This document shows, piece by piece, positions 60,234-64,000 of a stretch of 64,000 bases of DNA. The notes beneath the pieces are model-generated. The model was given only the letters and a program-made list of their open reading frames with translations, had not been told where the DNA came from and ran no database searches. The position numbers were made by a program, and so were the translations under genes. The stretch's first letter is position 1. Every line of letters starts with the position of its first letter. This DNA comes from Verrucomicrobiota bacterium (lineage in GTDB: Bacteria > Verrucomicrobiota > Verrucomicrobiia > Opitutales > Opitutaceae): NCBI GenBank assembly GCA_023443455.1, contig JAEZUE010000058.1, positions 149,519 to 213,518 on the forward strand, in the 5' to 3' direction.

Positions 60234-60302
60234 GGTTGGAAGTTGGGAGTTGGAAGTTGGGAGTTTGAAGTTGGAAGTTGGAAGTTGGAAGTTGGAAGTT
60301 GG
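60234..60302. repeat. GTTGGAA heptanucleotide tandem array
   Basis: About ten copies of GTTGGAA/GTTGGGA (one GTTTGAA) follow each other at 7-base steps just after rsgA. It is non-coding in all frames and could vary in copy number by slippage. Confidence 0.9.
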
Positions 60303-60344
60303 CGACAGGGAGGCGGGAGGAATGTCGGCCCCGTGGACCGCCCA

Positions 60345-60465
60345 CCGACGCGGTCTGAAGACCCGCGCCACCTCGCCGGCATGCCAGCCCGTGGTGCGGC
60401 GCTTCAGCCCGCATCCCTCGACCCCGCGACACCACCACGATGTTGCTCCCGAATCGCCGGCCGGC
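60345..60465. repeat. Partial unit of the second composite REP
   Basis: Carries GCGGTCTGAAGACCCGC, the GTGGTGCGGCGCTTCAGCCCGC hairpin and 'GATGTTGCTCCCGAATCGCC', ending just before the sixA stop. Confidence 0.85.
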
Positions 60466-60478
60466 CTTACTCGCCGCC

Positions 60479-60952
60479 TCACTCGTCGCCGACGACCAGC
60501 GCAGGATTCACATGCCAGAGCAGCGACCACGGCGCACCGCGCAGGACCCGATCCAGGCAGAGCACCGCGCCCTTCTTCACGTCGATGCCGCCACCGGAAA
60601 CGCCGAGCAGCTCGGCAGCGAGCGTCGAGAGGTGGGGCTCGTGTCCAACGATCATCACCGAGTCGCCGTGCCGGGTGAGCGCGGCGGCCATCGCCTCGGT
60701 CGAATCCTCGGGCAGCAGCCCGGCGATCTCGCGCAACGGAGCCTTCAGGCGCAGGCCCTCGGCGACGAGTTCGGCCGTTTCCCGCGCCCGCACGAGCGGG
60801 CTGTGCCAGATCTCCACCAGGTCCGGCGTCACCCGGCCGTGCAGCCACTGCCCCATCGCCTGCGCGACCACCCGCCCCTTGTGGCTGAGCGGGCGGGCGG
60901 GATCCTCGGTGGACGAGACGGCGTGGGCGTGGCGGACGAGATAGAGTTTCAT
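60479..60952 (-). CDS. sixA: Phosphohistidine phosphatase SixA
   Basis: From ATG 60952 the 157-residue protein has the histidine phosphatase 'LYLVRHAHAVSSTEDPARPL' (RHG-like motif at the N-terminus), 'WHSPLVRARETAELVAEGLR' and the second catalytic His in 'MIVGHEPHLSTLAAELLG'. SixA removes phosphate from His residues of phosphotransfer proteins. The length fits the family. An upstream ATG (61006) adds 18 residues without homology. Confidence 0.9.
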   Translation of the reverse strand: MKLYLVRHAHAVSSTEDPARPLSHKGRVVAQAMGQWLHGRVTPDLVEIWHSPLVRARETAELVAEGLRLKAPLREIAGLLPEDSTEAMAAALTRHGDSVMIVGHEPHLSTLAAELLGVSGGGIDVKKGAVLCLDRVLRGAPWSLLWHVNPALVVGDE

Positions 60953-61039
60953 GGGCAGCAACGATTGGGACGCGACAGAAGGTAACAAAGAGAACGCAGA
61001 ATGCACGGCGTGAGCGACAAGCCGACCGCGAACCCTGCG

Positions 61040-61137
61040 CGCAGATCTGCCCGTAGGTCCACGTCTTCGACTGGACCCGCTCGGGAGCGCCCGGCAGGTC
61101 GGCGACGACCAAATGGACCGGTCACAGACCGGTCCTA
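61040..61137. repeat. REP hairpins between sixA and pdxH
   Basis: GTAG-footed GGTCCA...TGGACC at 61052-61078 and ACCGGTC/GACCGGT ending CCTAC at 61111-61136. The latter ends directly at the pdxH stop codon. Confidence 0.8.
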
Positions 61138-61139
61138 CC

Positions 61140-61874
61140 TCAGGGCGAGAGCCGCTCGCGCCGCCACGTGCCGTCGGGCTGGCGGGCGTAGCGCAACCGG
61201 TCGTGCAGGCGGCTCGGGCGGCCCTGCCAGAACTCGATCGTATCCGGAATCACGCGATAGCCGCCCCAGAACGGCGGCACCGGCACCACCTTGCCGGCAA
61301 ACTCCGTCATGCGCGCCTCGACCCGGCGCTCGAGTTCCTCGCGCCCGACCAGCACCGAGCTTTGCGCCGAGGCCCACGCACCGACCTGGTTGCCCAGCGG
61401 GCGTTGGTGGAAATAGATCTCCGTCTCCTCGGCGGTGGCCTTCTCGACCGTGCCGTTGACGATGACCTGGCGCTCGAGGTCGTGCCACGGGAAGAGCAAC
61501 GACGCCTGCGGGTTCGCGGCGAGCTCGGCGCCCTTGCGGCTCTCGTAGTTGGTGTAGAAGACGAAGCCGCGCGGGTCGGCGGCCTTGAGCAGCACGATGC
61601 GCGTCGAGGGGCGGCCGGCGGCGTCGGCCGTGGCGACGACCATCGCATTGGCCTCGCGGATACCGCCGCGCACCGCCTCGTCGAGCCAGCGCTCCCAGAG
61701 CGGCCAGGGATCGCCCGCCGGGGCGTCGGCTTCGGCCAGGCCGGCGAGCGCGTAGTCGCGCCGCATGTCGGCCAGGCTGAGGCGGGCGCGCGAGTGGGAG
61801 AACAGTTTCCACACCTTCAACGCACCCGGCACGCCGAGCAGATGGGAGAGCAATTTGGGCCGGGAGGCGGACAT
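61140..61874 (-). CDS. pdxH: Pyridoxamine 5'-phosphate oxidase
   Basis: From ATG 61874 the 244-residue protein matches PdxH: 'DPWPLWERWLDEAVRGGIRE', 'AMVVATADAAGRPSTRIVLL', 'GFVFYTNYESRKGAELAANP', 'LFPWHDLERQVIVNGTVEKA', 'RPLGNQVGAWASAQSSVL' and the C-terminal 'FWQGRPSRLHDRLRYARQPD'. It oxidises pyridoxine/pyridoxamine phosphate to PLP with FMN. It is the last step of vitamin B6 salvage. Longer frames upstream read through a dispersed repeat and are rejected. Confidence 0.95.
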   Translation of the reverse strand: MSASRPKLLSHLLGVPGALKVWKLFSHSRARLSLADMRRDYALAGLAEADAPAGDPWPLWERWLDEAVRGGIREANAMVVATADAAGRPSTRIVLLKAADPRGFVFYTNYESRKGAELAANPQASLLFPWHDLERQVIVNGTVEKATAEETEIYFHQRPLGNQVGAWASAQSSVLVGREELERRVEARMTEFAGKVVPVPPFWGGYRVIPDTIEFWQGRPSRLHDRLRYARQPDGTWRRERLSP

Positions 61875-61936
61875 GGTTCGTGTGGTGTTCTGCAACGGCA
61901 CAACCGCCCGCGCCACAGGAAAAAACCGCCTCAGTC

Positions 61937-62072
61937 CGTGATGATGCGGTCGAGAGGCGAGCGTCGAGGGACGAGCGCCAAAGCATCGGTGGCGAGCTTC
62001 CAGCACGAATGCTGCGCCCGATCTCCTCGGTGATCGGCCCCTCGGCGCTCCTCCCTCGCCTGTCGACAGGTT
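61937..62072. repeat. ~145-bp dispersed element, copy C
   Basis: Same sequence type and orientation as at 35296-35440: 'GATGATGCGGTCGAGAGGCG', then 'GAGCTTCCAGCACGAATGCT', then 'GATCGGCCCCTCGG'. It lies between the pdxH start and the cupin stop. Confidence 0.8.
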
Positions 62073-62080
62073 CATCCGGC

Positions 62081-62575
62081 TCAGGCCTGCCGGGTGAGCG
62101 CCACGATGGCGCCGGCCCACTGCGGAAACGCCGCCAGCAGCGCGGCCCGCTCGCCCAGCGCGAAGTCGGCCTCGTCCCAGCCGGGCACCAGCGTGCAGCC
62201 GACCAACGCCCAGCGCCCGCCCGGCGCAAGCCGCGCCCCCTGCCAATGGCCGCGCGGCACCACCACTTGCGGCGCATCGTCGGCCGCCACTGCGGGGCCG
62301 AGGCGCACCCAACCGCCGACGCCCGCCGGATCGAGGCGAAACAACTCGAGCGCGTCGCCCGCGTGGAACTGCCAGACCTCGTCGCCGCACAGCCGGTGCA
62401 GGGCGGAAAACTCCCCCGCGGCGAGCAGATAGAGGATCGACGACGCGGCCGCACGCTCCGCGCCTCCGGGCCCGGCAGCACGCTCGGGGCTGCGCCAGAC
62501 CGGGGCGAAGCGGCCGCCCTCCTGCGGCAGCGGCAACAACCCGAACCGGGCGATGAGCTCGTCGACCTCCGACAT
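62081..62575 (-). CDS. DUF985 cupin-domain protein
   Basis: The 164-residue product from ATG 62575 is a Cupin_5/DUF985 protein: 'LIARFGLLPLPQEGGRFAPV', 'SSILYLLAAGEFSALHRLCG', 'DEVWQFHAGDALELFRLDPA' and 'LVGCTLVPGWDEADFALGER'. The fold is a single cupin barrel with conserved His/Glu positions (H...E.W.FH). The family is widespread and mostly uncharacterised; a sugar-epimerase-like activity has been proposed for the fold. Confidence 0.88.
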   Translation of the reverse strand: MSEVDELIARFGLLPLPQEGGRFAPVWRSPERAAGPGGAERAAASSILYLLAAGEFSALHRLCGDEVWQFHAGDALELFRLDPAGVGGWVRLGPAVAADDAPQVVVPRGHWQGARLAPGGRWALVGCTLVPGWDEADFALGERAALLAAFPQWAGAIVALTRQA

Positions 62576-62701
62576 GGCCCGAAGCAAACCGGGCGGGCGC
62601 GGCCGGTGCAAGCCGCCGCCGGCACGAACGATCCCGCGCGCATTGCGTGCCGATGGATCCGGGACAAGGTGCCCGTGTCGAAACACCGGCGAAGCCAGCC
62701 C

Positions 62702-63367
62702 ATGCCCACCGCCCCACAGTCCGCGCCCGCCTCCTCCGCGCACAAGGTCTCGCTCGAGCTGCATGCGCTCAACGCGCGCTTCGGGCACGGGAAGGTGTCC
62801 TTCGGCGAACTGGTGGACCGGTTGGGCGAACGGGCCTACACGCTGCTGCTGGTCCTGCTCGCTCTGCCGTTCTTCACCCCCGTCTCGCTGCTCGGGATCT
62901 CGACCCTGGTCGGCGGCGTGATCGCCTACCTCGGCGTGCGCCTCGCGCTGGGCCTGCGGCCGCACCTGCCCGGGGCGCTGCGGCGCCGCCGGCTGCCGCC
63001 GCGCTTCTTCGGGCTGCTGCTGCGCGGGGCGGAGCGCACGATCCGCGTACTCGAACATTGCACACGCCGGCGCCTGCCCCGGTTCGGCACCGGCCCGCTC
63101 GTGCACCGGCTGGCCGGCATGGGCATCGTGGCCGCCGCCATGCTGCTGATGCTGCCCGTGCCGCTGCCCCTCACCAACACCTTCCCCGCGGCCACGATCG
63201 TGCTCCTCGCCCTCGGGCTGCTCGAGGAGGACGGCGCGATGGTGCTCGCCGGCGGCGGGCTGCTGCTGCTCTCCACGGCCCTGTTCGCCTCGATCGGCTA
63301 CTTCGGCGTGGAGACCTTCGACTTCGTCCGCGACTGGTTCCGCGGCGGCGCCGCCACCGCCGGATAG
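62702..63367 (+). CDS. ExoD family protein (exopolysaccharide synthesis)
   Basis: From ATG 62702 the 221-residue membrane protein has 'VSFGELVDRLGERAYTLLLV', 'LLALPFFTPVSLLGISTLVG', 'MLLMLPVPLPLTNTFPAATI' and 'VLLALGLLEEDGAMVLAGGG', the ExoD pattern of four to five helices. ExoD was found in rhizobia as a factor for exopolysaccharide production and alkali tolerance; its biochemical role is unknown. Confidence 0.88.
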   Translation: MPTAPQSAPASSAHKVSLELHALNARFGHGKVSFGELVDRLGERAYTLLLVLLALPFFTPVSLLGISTLVGGVIAYLGVRLALGLRPHLPGALRRRRLPPRFFGLLLRGAERTIRVLEHCTRRRLPRFGTGPLVHRLAGMGIVAAAMLLMLPVPLPLTNTFPAATIVLLALGLLEEDGAMVLAGGGLLLLSTALFASIGYFGVETFDFVRDWFRGGAATAG

Positions 63368-63393
63368 GCCCCGCACCCGCCACCATCGGCCCA

Positions 63394-64000
63394 CTACGCG
63401 GAGGAGCGCGCCGCCGCCTCGAGCCGCCCGAAAGCCGCCTCGGGCCCGATCGACACCGGCCAGCCATAGGCCGCGGCGACGGCGGCGGCGAGCTCCTCCG
63501 CCGCCCAACCGCCGGGATCGATGTCCACCTGCCCGCCACCCGCCGCGCGCCACGCACGCACGACCGCGGCGCGCCGCTCCTCCTGCTCCACGGTGAGCGC
63601 ACCCCGCGCCAGCCCGGGCGCCCAGGGTAGCGGAAATCCGGCGACAGTGCCGCGGTCGAGACGCCGGCCCCGGCCGTGCCGCCAGACCTCCAGCCAGCGC
63701 GAGGCGAGCACCCCGGCGAGGAACTCGTCGTCGCGGGCCACGACCACGAGCGCGCCGCAGGGCAACGCCGCGGCCGGCACCCAACGCCAACCCGCCCCGC
63801 GGGCGCACTCGGGCGCCGCCAGGTAGCGGTCGCACTTGGCCAACGCGATCCGCAGCTCGGCCGCGGGACCGCGGCGGGCGATGCGCGCACCGCTGCGGAC
63901 GAACGCCCGGCCGGCCGCACCGGCCGCGACCACGGCACGCATCTCCGCGCCGGGAGGAAAGTCGACCGCCCACTCGCGGTGCTCGGGCTCGCCTTCGGGC
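63394..64000 (-). CDS. C-terminal part of a probable DNA methyltransferase (type IIG/MmeI-like), 5' end outside window
   Basis: The frame is open from the window end (about 200 residues seen). 'ALAKCDRYLAAPECARGAGW', 'LPCGALVVVARDDEFLAGVL', 'ASRWLEVWRHGRGRRL' and 'VAGFPLPWAPG' follow the order of the C-terminal target-recognition region of large N6-adenine methyltransferases ('KxRxFVWLP...LIVFARDDDYFFGVLxSRxHExW...FPFPWP'). The catalytic NPPY/F part would lie upstream and is not in view. Assignment rests on these motifs alone. Confidence 0.5.
   Translation of the reverse strand, partial: PEGEPEHREWAVDFPPGAEMRAVVAAGAAGRAFVRSGARIARRGPAAELRIALAKCDRYLAAPECARGAGWRWVPAAALPCGALVVVARDDEFLAGVLASRWLEVWRHGRGRRLDRGTVAGFPLPWAPGLARGALTVEQEERRAAVVRAWRAAGGGQVDIDPGGWAAEELAAAVAAAYGWPVSIGPEAAFGRLEAAARSSA

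Overview
This is a high-GC bacterial chromosome window. The gene set points to a Gram-negative Verrucomicrobiota, most likely an Opitutaceae-like lineage. The grounds are large TonB-dependent receptors with the 'FVVDAEKDxGYYAENTLAGSRL' style of N-terminus, many periplasmic carbohydrate esterases and lyase-partner hydrolases, LacI/AraC regulators, an SSS symporter next to them, and start codons that often lack a Shine-Dalgarno. The taxonomic call is inference from gene content, not from a marker gene.

Layout. 1-1.2 kb: tail of a PDZ/HtrA-like protein coupled to a protease-dead trypsin-like partner. 1.5-20.1 kb: an apparent pectin / rhamnogalacturonan I utilisation locus with an AraC regulator, a TonB receptor, a divergent LacI regulator, a double-domain CE12 acetylesterase, a GH43-like propeller protein, an SSS symporter, a second very large TonB receptor, an alpha/beta-hydrolase esterase and a GH105 unsaturated-uronyl hydrolase. 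A RAYT (REP-associated tyrosine transposase) gene sits inside it, between two nearly identical REP pairs. 20.3-22.6 kb: a four-gene coupled cluster (CobB-type glutamine amidotransferase domain lacking its synthetase half, a C_GCAxxG_C_C protein with an internal amber codon, TrmO/TsaA-like, PPOX-like). 23.6-25.4 kb: an AbiE-type toxin-antitoxin pair with a nested operator and a frameshift in the toxin. 25.8-39.9 kb: SGNH hydrolase, hybrid histidine kinase, PhoA-type phosphatase, truncated CobW GTPase, metallo-beta-lactamase fold protein, GAF protein, lytic transglycosylase, DUF748 protein, EngB.

40.6-53.2 kb is a minus-strand defence operon: XRE regulator, C5-cytosine methyltransferase, MutL/MORC-type ATPase, Z1 helicase-like protein, PD-(D/E)XK (DUF4420) protein, AIPR protein, then an unusual protein that joins RNA-polymerase alpha-CTD-like repeats to a sigma-70 region-4 helix-turn-helix, and finally Vsr mismatch endonuclease. 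The first four gene junctions overlap, so the operon is tightly coupled. The core matches the MZA (MutL-Z1-DUF-AIPR) architecture; the alpha-CTD/sigma-4 protein and the Vsr gene, split or duplicated around a DUF433/DUF5615 toxin-antitoxin pair, are the unusual parts. 53.9-64 kb: a degraded AAA ATPase, a winged-helix regulator, an EamA transporter, PPK2, RsgA, SixA, PdxH, a DUF985 cupin, ExoD, and the C-terminal part of a probable DNA methyltransferase running off the end.

The most striking window-wide feature is repetition. Many families of short hairpins that begin with GTAG or GTGG (the classic REP foot) occur singly, as inverted pairs, and as roughly 210-220 bp composite units in tandem. 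They fill intergenic space and have also entered coding sequences in frame (lytic transglycosylase, DUF748 protein, CobB-like, CobW-like and Vsr). The RAYT gene is the obvious candidate agent for at least one family.
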